A DNA stretch of 61,738 bases from Silicimonas sp. (GTDB lineage: Bacteria; Pseudomonadota; Alphaproteobacteria; Rhodobacterales; Rhodobacteraceae): assembly GCA_013002465.1 (NCBI GenBank), contig JABDJO010000098.1, positions 1 through 61,738 on the forward strand, given 5' to 3'. The position numbers and the translations under genes were made by a program. Shown here in pieces: positions 39,448 through 47,296 of this stretch. The notes under the pieces are model-generated. The model had not been told where the DNA came from. It ran no database searches and saw only the letters and a list, made by a program, of their open reading frames with translations. The stretch's first letter is position 1, and each line of letters starts with the position of its first letter.

Positions 39448-40041
39448 TCAATCGCCTTGACGGCCAAGACAAGCGCGTACCCGCGATTGCAACCGTGGAA
39501 CGACCTCGTTTTCGAACCAGAGATTGGTGCGCAGCCACCGGTTGTTCCGAGGGCTTGGGTGGGGAAGGACAAAAAGACTGTCGCCCGCACGGGCAGCCCC
39601 TTTGACGGCTTCGGTGACCGAGGCGCGAGCAAAAGTGGGGGCGTGCCAGTCGATGGCATAGCGTCCCATGACCACGGTCAGGTCAATCCGGTTCAGATGC
39701 GAAAGCGCGCGTTCCCGCCAGGTTTCGGCGCATTCGGGGCGGGGCGGTTGATCGCCGCCCTTGCCAGAACCCGGAAAGCACAAGCCCATGGGAAAGATGC
39801 CGATGCGCTCGTCGTCGTAGAAAGTCTGGCGATCAATGCCCAGCCAGTCGCGCAGACGTTCGCCCGAGGGGTCGTCGAAGGGCCTGTTCTTTGCGTGCGT
39901 GATGCGGCCGGGGGCCTGTCCGACGATCAGGATGCGGGCGTTGGCGCTAAGCTGAAAAATCGGGTTCGGGCCAAGTTCAAGCCCCTCGCAGATCGTGCAT
40001 CGGCGCATGTCCTGCATAAGTGTCGAGAAATCGCGGGTCAT
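39448..40041 (-). CDS. Uracil-DNA glycosylase-superfamily protein
   Basis: The 197-residue protein has the UDG superfamily core: ILIVGQAPGRITHAKNRPFDDPSGERLRDWLG (in part), FPMGLCFPGSGKGGD, VMGRYAID and the C-terminal HPSPRNNRW. The GQAPG and HPSPRN motifs are those of the family 4/5-like or MUG-like branch without the usual iron-sulfur Cys set; only Cys15 and Cys18 are near the N-terminus. Uracil removal is plausible but not certain; some members of this branch have no proven glycosylase activity. It overlaps the downstream end of the preceding GHR gene by four bases. Confidence 0.8.
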   Translation of the reverse strand: MTRDFSTLMQDMRRCTICEGLELGPNPIFQLSANARILIVGQAPGRITHAKNRPFDDPSGERLRDWLGIDRQTFYDDERIGIFPMGLCFPGSGKGGDQPPRPECAETWRERALSHLNRIDLTVVMGRYAIDWHAPTFARASVTEAVKGAARAGDSLFVLPHPSPRNNRWLRTNLWFENEVVPRLQSRVRACLGRQGD

Positions 40042-41072
40042 TCACGCGCCAGTTCGGGGTGTGCGAAGGCTTCGGGATAGGGCATGGGCTGCAACGGCCC
40101 CAATGGGACGACGCCGTTCCAGGATCGCCCGAAATACCCTTGTCGGCAGTGCGTCAGGGAATTGCTGTCCGCCACGCCCGCCATCCCATGCACCCGGCAA
40201 AGCCAACGCCAGAGGTGAGGATAGTCGAGTATCTTTGCGCCGTTCAGTTTCATTCGCAGATAGTACACCGGATCGTGGCGATAGAGGGTTGGGAACAGAC
40301 GCAGGTCGGCCTCGGTGAATTCGTCCCCGGTCAAAAAGGGGCGCGCATCGGAAAGCCGCGTGTTCAGCTTGTCCAACATGCTGAAATATTTGCCGAACGC
40401 CGTGGAATAGACCTTTTGATCCGAAGAAAACCCGGCCTTGTAGGCACCGTTGTTGATGTCGGCATAGATTTCGCTGTTGAGTTCGTCGATCTGGTCACGT
40501 TTCGCCTTTGGGTAAAGGTCGGGCGGGTGGTCGAGGGAACTGCCAAGCGCCGTTGCATGCTGGCTCAGCATTCGGATGATCTGCGAACTTTCATTGGCCA
40601 CTATGCGCTTTGACGCCTTGTCGTAAAGGATTGGCACTGACGTTTCGTCGGACCCTTCGGCCTGATAGATTTGTTGAACCAGGCGGAAATTCCGACCGGT
40701 CGCCGTTTCATGGGTGCATTCGGGCAGGGGCACACCGGTCAGGCTGGCGATGCGGGTTGGATCGAACTCCCAAAAGTTGGGGCCGGCGGGATCGTCATCG
40801 CCGGTGCGATTTGGGAAGGCGACGTCGAGGGTGACGTTGCCTTGCAATCCAAGGATGTTGCGCGCCAGCGTGACCCGATGGCACCAGGGGCAGTTCAGCG
40901 CAACGAAAAGGTGATAACGGCCCGGTTCTGGCGGAAACGTCGACCCCTCTTCCAGGGTATTGCGGAACTGACTGATGCCACGCACAAATTCGCCCTTGGC
41001 GCGTCGGCTTGTGGCATCAACCTGGGATTCATCGACCGAGGTGTCGACGTCTGGCTTTTTTGGATCGCTCAT
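40038..41072 (-). CDS. Glutathionyl-hydroquinone reductase (Xi-class GST)
   Basis: The 344-residue protein has the S-glutathionyl-hydroquinone reductase layout: the catalytic NCPWCHRVTLARNILGL in a thioredoxin-like fold, TSVPILYDKASKRIVANESSQIIRML and the helical C-terminal domain with DEFTEADLRLFPTLYRHD. Such enzymes reduce GS-hydroquinones back to hydroquinones with glutathione. The ATG at 41072 avoids overlap with the hemerythrin gene; an ATG at 41096 is possible. It overlaps the UDG-like gene by four bases, so both are probably co-transcribed. Confidence 0.88.
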   Translation of the reverse strand: MSDPKKPDVDTSVDESQVDATSRRAKGEFVRGISQFRNTLEEGSTFPPEPGRYHLFVALNCPWCHRVTLARNILGLQGNVTLDVAFPNRTGDDDPAGPNFWEFDPTRIASLTGVPLPECTHETATGRNFRLVQQIYQAEGSDETSVPILYDKASKRIVANESSQIIRMLSQHATALGSSLDHPPDLYPKAKRDQIDELNSEIYADINNGAYKAGFSSDQKVYSTAFGKYFSMLDKLNTRLSDARPFLTGDEFTEADLRLFPTLYRHDPVYYLRMKLNGAKILDYPHLWRWLCRVHGMAGVADSNSLTHCRQGYFGRSWNGVVPLGPLQPMPYPEAFAHPELARE

Positions 41073-41088
41073 GCGCGCATCGCCCTTC

Positions 41089-41655
41089 TTATCCACGCAG
41101 ACGATGATGCAAGATGATCGGCACCGCCAGATCTTCTTCGTCTTCGAGGTGACGGTTCAGAAATGCCTCGATCGTTTCGGCATGCCCGTGCAGCACGCCC
41201 GCCTCGTCCGGCATGGCGCGTTCGTCAAGTTGGGCAAGCTTGATCGTGCGGTTGGCTGATCGGGTGAAACTGTCCAACACGGCATTCAGGGTTTCGTGAT
41301 CTTTTTCAAGAATGCCAAGGCCGGTGTCGAACCGAGGGTCCGCTGCGGAAATTTCGGGGAAATAGCTGTGATCTTCCCAACCATGATGCCCATGCAGATT
41401 GCCAACGAGCATATTGCCAAAGCGGGACAGGCGCGCAGCGAGGGTTTCTGCGTCGTGATCCTTGTTTAGGTATGTTTCGATGTCTTCGCGCATCAAAGCG
41501 CCAAGCTGGCGGAACATCTGATGTGCCCGAAGCCATTGCCGGGTCTTTTCCTTGAAGCCGGGGTGGGCTTCCCAACTGTCGCGAGGATACTCGGCCAAGA
41601 GGCTTTGCATGTCCGATGGCATGTTTTCGGTGCGAAGATTGAACGTGTCCAGCAT
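41089..41655 (-). CDS. Hemerythrin domain-containing protein
   Basis: The 188-residue four-helix protein has the His/Glu pattern of a di-iron hemerythrin-like site: NLHGHHGWEDHSYFP, EKDHETLNAVL and HLEDEEDLAVP with HGHAETIEAFL. It may sense or store O2, NO or iron. AAAGGAAA lies before the ATG. It is divergent from the ArsR gene, with 122 bases between, so the ArsR operator could also affect it. Confidence 0.82.
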   Translation of the reverse strand: MLDTFNLRTENMPSDMQSLLAEYPRDSWEAHPGFKEKTRQWLRAHQMFRQLGALMREDIETYLNKDHDAETLAARLSRFGNMLVGNLHGHHGWEDHSYFPEISAADPRFDTGLGILEKDHETLNAVLDSFTRSANRTIKLAQLDERAMPDEAGVLHGHAETIEAFLNRHLEDEEDLAVPIILHHRLRG

Positions 41656-41742
41656 GGTTTTTCCTTTCGCGTTTTCAGGTAGGGGCGGGAGTGGTTGGTT
41701 TTCAATGCGCGGCGATGCAGGGCGGCTATGCGGCGCTGCGGG

Positions 41743-41777
41743 TTGACATGTTTCGACATTTCTAGAATATTAGAAAT
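41743..41777 (+). promoter_or_regulatory. Promoter with ArsR-type operator overlapping the -10
   Basis: TTGACA (41743-41748) is a consensus -35. A perfect inverted repeat ATTTCTA-N6-TAGAAAT covers 41758-41777 and overlaps the likely -10 (AATATT at 41766). It ends immediately before the ArsR ATG at 41778. The repeat resembles 12-2-12 ArsR/SmtB operators, so autorepression relieved by ligand is the natural model. The transcript would have almost no leader. Confidence 0.72.
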
Positions 41778-42125
41778 ATGGAAATGACGAATCGCAAAAG
41801 TTCGCTTGATCTTGTCGAGGCCGCTGCCTGTTTCGCCGCTCTTGGATCCGAACAGCGTCTGGCGGTGCTGCGCGTTCTGGTACGTGCAGGGCCTGACGGG
41901 TTGTCGATTGGCGAATTGGGCGAACGGGCTGGCGTGACTGGGTCGACGCTGACCCATCACATGAAGCTGTTGTCGGCCGCCGGATTGGTGCGGCAGGCGA
42001 AAGAGGGGCGCCGCATCATCTGTATCGGTGCTGCCTATGAACGGATGCAGGAATTGTCAGAGTTTCTGTTGAAAGAATGCTGCGCCGATATCGATGGCGA
42101 CCATAAAGGACATGACCATGGCTGA
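41778..42125 (+). CDS. ArsR-family metalloregulator
   Basis: The 115-residue winged-helix protein has the ArsR core ACFAALGSEQRLAVLRVLV, LSIGELGERAGVTGSTLTHHMKLLSAAGLV and RQAKEGRRIICI. Its C-terminus KECCADIDGDHKGHDHG holds a Cys pair and a His-rich tail that could bind a thiophilic or divalent metal. It is probably autoregulated through the inverted repeat next to its start. It overlaps the permease gene by eight bases, and its ATG may be translated leaderless (a second ATG lies two codons on). Confidence 0.92.
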   Translation: MEMTNRKSSLDLVEAAACFAALGSEQRLAVLRVLVRAGPDGLSIGELGERAGVTGSTLTHHMKLLSAAGLVRQAKEGRRIICIGAAYERMQELSEFLLKECCADIDGDHKGHDHG

Positions 42126-43140
42126 TGTTTCGCAAACCCGTGGTCCACGGATAAACATCGACAAGGTCTGGGTTTTTGCCGCTGTCTTGCCGATCCTGGT
42201 GGCGGTCTTTGACCCCGCGCAGGCGGTCGAAACGGTGCGGTTCGCCCTTGGTGCCCTGGCGCACACCGGGATATTTATAGCGTTTGCCGTGCTCGCCGTC
42301 GGCTATCTGAAGGCCAGCGGGTCCGAAGCGATCCTGGCACGCGCCTTTGAGGGGCGCGAGACGCGAATGATCGTGATGGCCGCGCTTTTGGGCGGGTTGT
42401 CGCCGTTTTGTTCCTGCGAAGTCATTCCCTTCATCGCGGCCCTGCTGGCTGTGGGAGCGCCTTTGTCTGCTGTTATGGCATTTTGGCTGGCGTCGCCGTT
42501 GATGGATCCCGCGATGTTCCTGGTGACGGCGGGCACCCTTGGTACCTCCTTTGCCCTGGCCAAGATGGTGGCGGCGGTCGGGATCGGGCTTTTGGGTGGT
42601 GCGACCGTCTATCTCTTTGCAAAATCGCCGGTTTTTGCTGACCCCTTGAAACCTCAGCCCGCGAAGGGTGGTTGCTGTTCGAAGACATCGGTTTTCGACG
42701 GAACGCCCGAGTGGCAGTTCTGGAAGGATTCCGAGCGGCGGACTGTTTTTCGTGACACCGTCATCGACAATGCGCTGTTCCTCGGTAAGTGGTTGCTGGT
42801 GGCCTATATGATCGAGGCCCTGATGTTGGCTTATGTGCCCGCCGAGATGATTGCAGGTGTTTTGGGTGGCGAAGGTTTGAAACCGGTCTTTCTTGGCGCA
42901 CTAGTCGGCGCGCCCGCTTATCTGAATGGCTATGCGGCGGTGCCTTTGGTAGACGCCTTGCTGGCTCAGGGCATGGCGCCCGGCGCGGCGATGTCCTTTG
43001 TTCTGGCCGGCGGCGTCAGTTGTATTCCCGCCGCCGTTGCGGTCTGGGCTCTGGTGAAACCGCGGGTCTTTGGTGCCTATCTTGGGATTGCACTTGTCGG
43101 ATCGCTGATCGCGGGCCTGACCTGGGGCGTTATTGCCTGA
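42118..43140 (+). CDS. ArsP/YraQ-type permease (PF03773-like)
   Basis: The 340-residue membrane protein has about eight helices in two halves. The conserved loop is GLSPFCSCEVIPFIAALLAVGAP, with MAFWLASPLMDPAMFLVTAG following, typical of the ArsP_1 permease family (organoarsenical or metal efflux). A short cytoplasmic insert with GGCCSKT adds a Cys pair. The second half has GALVGAPAYLNGYAAVPLVDALL. I chose ATG 42118 because AAAGGA precedes it at proper spacing. Coupled to the ArsR gene, so it should be induced by the same ligand. Confidence 0.85.
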   Translation: MADVSQTRGPRINIDKVWVFAAVLPILVAVFDPAQAVETVRFALGALAHTGIFIAFAVLAVGYLKASGSEAILARAFEGRETRMIVMAALLGGLSPFCSCEVIPFIAALLAVGAPLSAVMAFWLASPLMDPAMFLVTAGTLGTSFALAKMVAAVGIGLLGGATVYLFAKSPVFADPLKPQPAKGGCCSKTSVFDGTPEWQFWKDSERRTVFRDTVIDNALFLGKWLLVAYMIEALMLAYVPAEMIAGVLGGEGLKPVFLGALVGAPAYLNGYAAVPLVDALLAQGMAPGAAMSFVLAGGVSCIPAAVAVWALVKPRVFGAYLGIALVGSLIAGLTWGVIA

Positions 43141-43176
43141 TTAAGCTTTGGTTTCGGCACTCTACCGGGAGATTTT

Positions 43177-43192
43177 CGCGCTCGTCAGCGCG
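43177..43192. terminator. Hairpin between permease and nhaA
   Basis: CGCGCT (43177-43182) pairs with AGCGCG (43187-43192) over CGTC. It may separate the ArsR-permease pair from nhaA, although no T-run follows. Confidence 0.35.
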
Positions 43193-43266
43193 CGGGTTGA
43201 TGTGTTGCTTGCTCCGTTTTGTCTGCTGGTTTAGTTCCTTACAACCGAGGCAGAAGAGGGCAGGGG

Positions 43267-44532
43267 ATGTATCGCGTCTGGAATTTCGTCACCAACTATT
43301 CGCTCTTGCTGATCATCGGTGCGGTGATCGCCCTGTTCTGGGCCAATACCGATCCCGAAAGCTATCATCATTTCGTCGACTTCGAGCTGATCCATGATTT
43401 CATCATCGGTCACGCCCATTACGACGCCAATGGAATTGTCGAATACCGGTCGCTCACTCTGCATTACCTGGTGAACGATGTCCTGATGGCCTTTTTCTTT
43501 GCGATTGCGGCCAAGGAAGTCTGGGAGGCCGTTATCCTAAAAAACGGTTCGTTGCGCGGCAAGAAGGCTGCGACGCCATTGTTTGCAACCGCAGGCGGCA
43601 TGATCGGGCCGATCGCGGTCTATTTGGGGCTGGCGGCGTTTCTGGGGTCGGACACATACGAAGCCGTCAAAAACGGTTGGGCCATTCCGACGGCGACCGA
43701 CATTGCGTTCAGTTATCTGGTTGGGCGCATGGTCTTTGGCGCCGGGCACCCTGCGGTAAGGTTCCTGTTGTTGCTGGCGATTGCCGATGATGCGGCCGGT
43801 CTGATCATCCTGGCGATTTTCTATCCCTCGGGAGAATTGGCGCCGATGTGGCTTTTGCTATCGGTATTTTCGGCCATCGGGGTTTACCTTTTGTTCAATT
43901 GGCTGCCGCGACGCATGGACAAGGGCAACCAGTTGCGGCCCAAATCGACATGGGTGCGCGAGAAACTGTCGTTCTGGCCATATTTGGTTGCCGGATGCCT
44001 GAGCTGGTTCGGTTTCCAGGAAAGCGGGCTTCATCCCGCCCTTGGATTGTTGCCAATCGTGCCGACTTTGCCACACGCGGATCGTGCGTTCGGTATTTTC
44101 GCCGAGGCCGAGCAATACCTGACCGATCTTCTGAACCATTGCGAACATTTGCTGAAGCACCCGGTCGAGATCGTCTTGTTCTTCTTTGGATTGCTGAACG
44201 CAGGCGTGGAGTTTTCGGCCATCGCAGCGCCGACTTGGCTTGTGCTTCTGGGGTTGATCGTGGGCAAACCCGTTGGCGTCCTGTTGTTCGGCTGGATCGC
44301 CGCAGGGCCAATGAAACTTGGCCTTCCGCAGGGCATGCGCACCGTTGACCTGTTCGTGATCGGCTGTGTCGCCGCGATAGGATTTACGGTTTCTTTGTTC
44401 ATAGCTTCGGTCGCCTTCGAGCCCGGATCGGTACAGGATGCGGCAAAGATGGGGGCCCTGCTCAGCTTCTTTGCAGCCATCTTGTCGATCGTGGCGGGCA
44501 AGCTGGCACGGGTCCAAAAACAACACGGCTGA
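43267..44532 (+). CDS. nhaA: Na+/H+ antiporter NhaA
   Basis: The 421-residue, about 12-helix protein has NhaA signatures: NDVLMAFFFAIAAKEVWEA, the unwound-helix motif WAIPTATDIAFSYLV and LLAIADDAAGLIILAIFY, whose paired Asp corresponds to Asp163/164 of the E. coli protein. A later helix has GKPVGVLLFGW. The ATG at 43267 follows GCAGGGG; 16 codons further upstream are open but unconserved. A cytoplasmic loop carries extra charged residues. It stands alone on its transcript. Confidence 0.93.
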   Translation: MYRVWNFVTNYSLLLIIGAVIALFWANTDPESYHHFVDFELIHDFIIGHAHYDANGIVEYRSLTLHYLVNDVLMAFFFAIAAKEVWEAVILKNGSLRGKKAATPLFATAGGMIGPIAVYLGLAAFLGSDTYEAVKNGWAIPTATDIAFSYLVGRMVFGAGHPAVRFLLLLAIADDAAGLIILAIFYPSGELAPMWLLLSVFSAIGVYLLFNWLPRRMDKGNQLRPKSTWVREKLSFWPYLVAGCLSWFGFQESGLHPALGLLPIVPTLPHADRAFGIFAEAEQYLTDLLNHCEHLLKHPVEIVLFFFGLLNAGVEFSAIAAPTWLVLLGLIVGKPVGVLLFGWIAAGPMKLGLPQGMRTVDLFVIGCVAAIGFTVSLFIASVAFEPGSVQDAAKMGALLSFFAAILSIVAGKLARVQKQHG

Positions 44533-44711
44533 CGGCAAGACCCCGCCGGTTTACCTAAGGGAGGCTGGGCTGAGTCCCGCTGATCTTTGATTGGCGATGG
44601 TTTCCAGTATGGAATTTCACTGATTTCCTTGCCAAAAGCCCGTACACAAGCAAGAATTGCAGGTAAGATCGGGTTAATCCGACAGGTATATACCGAGGCA
44701 GAGCTACTCGC

Positions 44712-45374
44712 ATGATCGAGTTCAGGAACGTCAGCAAGTCCTTTTGGACCGGTGAACGGCGCAAGGTTATCCTTGATCGCGCCTCGTTTCGCGTGGACCT
44801 TGGCAATTCGCTTGGCATTCTGGCTCCCAATGGGACGGGAAAGACCACCTTGGTCAACATGATGGCGGGTCTGGAAAAGCCGGACGAGGGCGAGATTACC
44901 CGGAAGTCGCGCATTTCCTTTCCGCTTGGTTTCATGGGGGGGATGGTGCCGCGGCTTTCGGCCATGGAGAACTGCCGTTTCATCGCCCGCATCTATGACA
45001 AGGACCCGGATTATCTTGAGGCATTTTGCCGTTGGGTGTGCGGGTTGGAAGAATACTTCGACATGCCGGTCGGCACCTATAGTTCGGGCATGCAAGCGCG
45101 GTTTTCGTTCGCGCTTTTGCTTGCACTTGATTTCGACATCTATCTGATCGACGAAGGCATGCCTGCGACCACGGATGCCGAGTTTAACAAGAAGGCCGGT
45201 CACATCCTGTTCGAGCGTCTGAAAACAGCCACGGTGGTCATCGTGTCCCACCAGGCAAGCACGCTGGAAAAGTTCTGCAATTCGGCTGCTGTCCTGAAGA
45301 ACGGGCAGTTGCACATGTTCGACACGCTGGAAGAGGCGAAAGCACTCTATGACTACGAACCCCAAAGCGCCTAA
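44712..45374 (+). CDS. Capsule polysaccharide export ATP-binding protein (KpsT/CtrD-like)
   Basis: The 220-residue ATPase has Walker A LAPNGTGKTTLVNMM, signature YSSGMQARFSFALLLAL, Walker B IYLIDEGMPATTDAEFNKKAG and the H-loop IVSHQAST. The short length and the LIDEGMP signature fit the KpsT/BexA/CtrD branch that drives capsule or exopolysaccharide export. The permease (KpsM/CtrC) is not in the window. It overlaps the following KpsE-like gene by 26 bases. Confidence 0.9.
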   Translation: MIEFRNVSKSFWTGERRKVILDRASFRVDLGNSLGILAPNGTGKTTLVNMMAGLEKPDEGEITRKSRISFPLGFMGGMVPRLSAMENCRFIARIYDKDPDYLEAFCRWVCGLEEYFDMPVGTYSSGMQARFSFALLLALDFDIYLIDEGMPATTDAEFNKKAGHILFERLKTATVVIVSHQASTLEKFCNSAAVLKNGQLHMFDTLEEAKALYDYEPQSA

Positions 45375-46989
45375 GTTTCGCATCCGCCGCAATTCGGCAC
45401 AGCCATCTGGCGCCCCGGACGGCCGCTCGACTGCATTGCCTTCGAGCCAGGAGGACGGCTTTGGCGACAATGCTTTCCCGGGGTCGGCGAAAGCTGTGGC
45501 CGATGCAAATGCCGAAAGCAAGATCGCCGAAATACGGCGCGAAGGCCTGACTGGGCGTCAGTTGCGGATGGCACGCCGGTTGGCGCAAAAACATGGGCTA
45601 AGCCCAAGTTCGGATTTCGACGCGGTTCGGTTGCTGCGCGACCAGGGGATCGACCCTTTTGATCGCCAGAACATGATCGAACTTGTGCATGCCAAGGACT
45701 CGGCCGCCAAGGCCGACCCGGACAGGGCACCGAAACCCGATGCGCCGACCGAGGCGGCCCGGAAACCAAAGATCAAGGCAGGGCTACCGCAGACCATTGA
45801 ACAACCCGACCGGAATCTGCCAAGCCCCCACGTCCAATCCGGCCCCATGGGGACCCATGACATCGAGCGGATCCAGCGCGACATCATGCGTCGGCGACGC
45901 CAGAAGCTTTTGTTTCTGTGTGCCCGTCTTGGGGTGTTCGTTCTTCTGCCGACGCTGGCATGTTTTTACTATTTCGCCTTTGTTGCCACGCCAAGCTATG
46001 CCACCAAGTCGGAGTTCATCGTTCAGCAGGCTGAGGTGGCGGCTTCTGGGGCGGGGCTTTTGGGGGGAACGTCTCTGGCGACCAGCCAGGATTCAATCCT
46101 TGTTCAGGATTATCTGACATCGCGCGGGGCGATGCAGCGGCTGGACCAGGAATACGGCTATCGTGAACATTTCAGCGATCCTTCGATTGATGGCCTGCAA
46201 CGCATTGCGGTGGGTTCCTCGAACGAGAATTTGTACAAGCACTACAAGGCCAATGTGCAGGTTGGATACGATCCGACCGAAGGCGTGTTGCGGATGGAGG
46301 TATCGGCGCTTAACCCCGACATGAGCCGGGTGTTTTCCGAAGCCCTTATCAGCTATGCCGAGGAACGGGTCGATCAGGTCACCGAACGCAAACGCGCTGA
46401 CCAGATGCGGGGTGCGAACCAGTCGTTCGAAAACGCCGAACAAAAGATGGTCGAGGCCCAGGAAAAGGTCCTGACGCTGCAGGAACAGGTTGGTGTGCTT
46501 GACCCAGCGTCCGAAACAACCGCCCTGATGGGTCAGGTCACGACCCTTGAGACCCAATTGACCGAAAAACGGCTGCAACTCAGCCAGCTTCTGGACAATG
46601 CCCGCCCCAACCAGGCCCGTGTGGCCGGTGTTGAAGGCGACATCGAACGGCTTGAAGTGTTGATTGCCGAACTGCGGTCTCAGTTGACTCAGGAAGGTTC
46701 CAGCCAGGGGTCACTGGCCTCGATTTCGTCCCGACTTAGGATGGCCGAGGTTGATCTGGAGACCCGCACGATGATGATGCAGGAATCGCTGCAACAACTG
46801 GAAGCCGCCCGGATCGAGGCCAACCGCCAGGTGCGGTTCCTGTCCGTCGGCGTGATGCCCGTGGCACCGGACGAGCCAACCTATCCCAGGGTGTTCGAGA
46901 ACACTTTGATTGCTTTCCTGATCTTCGGGGCCATTTACCTTTTGGCATCGGTTACGGCGGCAATATTGCGCGAACAGGTCTCGTCCTGA
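45349..46989 (+). CDS. Capsule export inner-membrane chain protein (KpsE/CtrB-like)
   Basis: The 546-residue protein has a long N-terminal cytoplasmic tail (about 180 residues, mostly disordered, with a helical SAP-like segment GLTGRQLRMARRLAQKHGL), a membrane helix around 187-205, a periplasmic part with coiled coils (NAEQKMVEAQEKVLTLQEQVG) and a second membrane helix near 518-540. This is the Wzz/KpsE layout of the polysaccharide co-polymerase/export family. Usual members are about 380 residues, so the N-terminal tail is an extension. It ends the two-gene unit with KpsT. Confidence 0.85.
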   Translation: MTTNPKAPKFRIRRNSAQPSGAPDGRSTALPSSQEDGFGDNAFPGSAKAVADANAESKIAEIRREGLTGRQLRMARRLAQKHGLSPSSDFDAVRLLRDQGIDPFDRQNMIELVHAKDSAAKADPDRAPKPDAPTEAARKPKIKAGLPQTIEQPDRNLPSPHVQSGPMGTHDIERIQRDIMRRRRQKLLFLCARLGVFVLLPTLACFYYFAFVATPSYATKSEFIVQQAEVAASGAGLLGGTSLATSQDSILVQDYLTSRGAMQRLDQEYGYREHFSDPSIDGLQRIAVGSSNENLYKHYKANVQVGYDPTEGVLRMEVSALNPDMSRVFSEALISYAEERVDQVTERKRADQMRGANQSFENAEQKMVEAQEKVLTLQEQVGVLDPASETTALMGQVTTLETQLTEKRLQLSQLLDNARPNQARVAGVEGDIERLEVLIAELRSQLTQEGSSQGSLASISSRLRMAEVDLETRTMMMQESLQQLEAARIEANRQVRFLSVGVMPVAPDEPTYPRVFENTLIAFLIFGAIYLLASVTAAILREQVSS

Positions 46990-47014
46990 GAAATCACCAT
47001 TCTGGGGGCTTGCA

Positions 47015-47030
47015 CAGAGCATTTGCTCTG
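47015..47030 (+). terminator. Hairpin before tRNA-Gln
   Basis: CAGAGC (47015-47020) pairs with GCTCTG (47025-47030) around ATTT, 26 bases after the KpsE-like stop. It may end that transcript or be part of the tRNA promoter region. Confidence 0.45.
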
Positions 47031-47050
47031 AGTAAGTAACGCCAGCCTGT

Positions 47051-47125
47051 TGGGGTGTAGCCAAGTGGTAAGGCAGCAGTTTTTGGTACTGTGTATCGTA
47101 GGTTCGAATCCTACCACCCCAGCCA
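47051..47125 (+). tRNA. tRNA-Gln (anticodon TTG)
   Basis: All four arms fold. The acceptor TGGGGTG pairs with CACCCCA, and the D arm is GCC-loop-GGC. The anticodon stem GCAGT/ACTGT holds the loop TTTTGGT with TTG at positions 34-36. The T arm GTAGG/CCTAC has the loop TTCGAAT. A discriminator G and an encoded CCA follow (47122-47125). It reads CAA/CAG codons. A serine recombinase gene starts its 3' end 172 bases downstream, on the other strand. Confidence 0.95.
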
Positions 47126-47296
47126 GCCACTCCCACCATAGGAGACTGCTACGAGGTCGTACAGGATAGGCAGGCGAATTCAAAGACTTGCGCGACGGTG
47201 CTCATTCCAGAGACGCCGTGCCGGATCGACGAAAGCCCAAAGACTGGCCAAAGTCTCAGTTGGGCAATTCCGCGATACGAGGTGTGGGAGGGGTGA

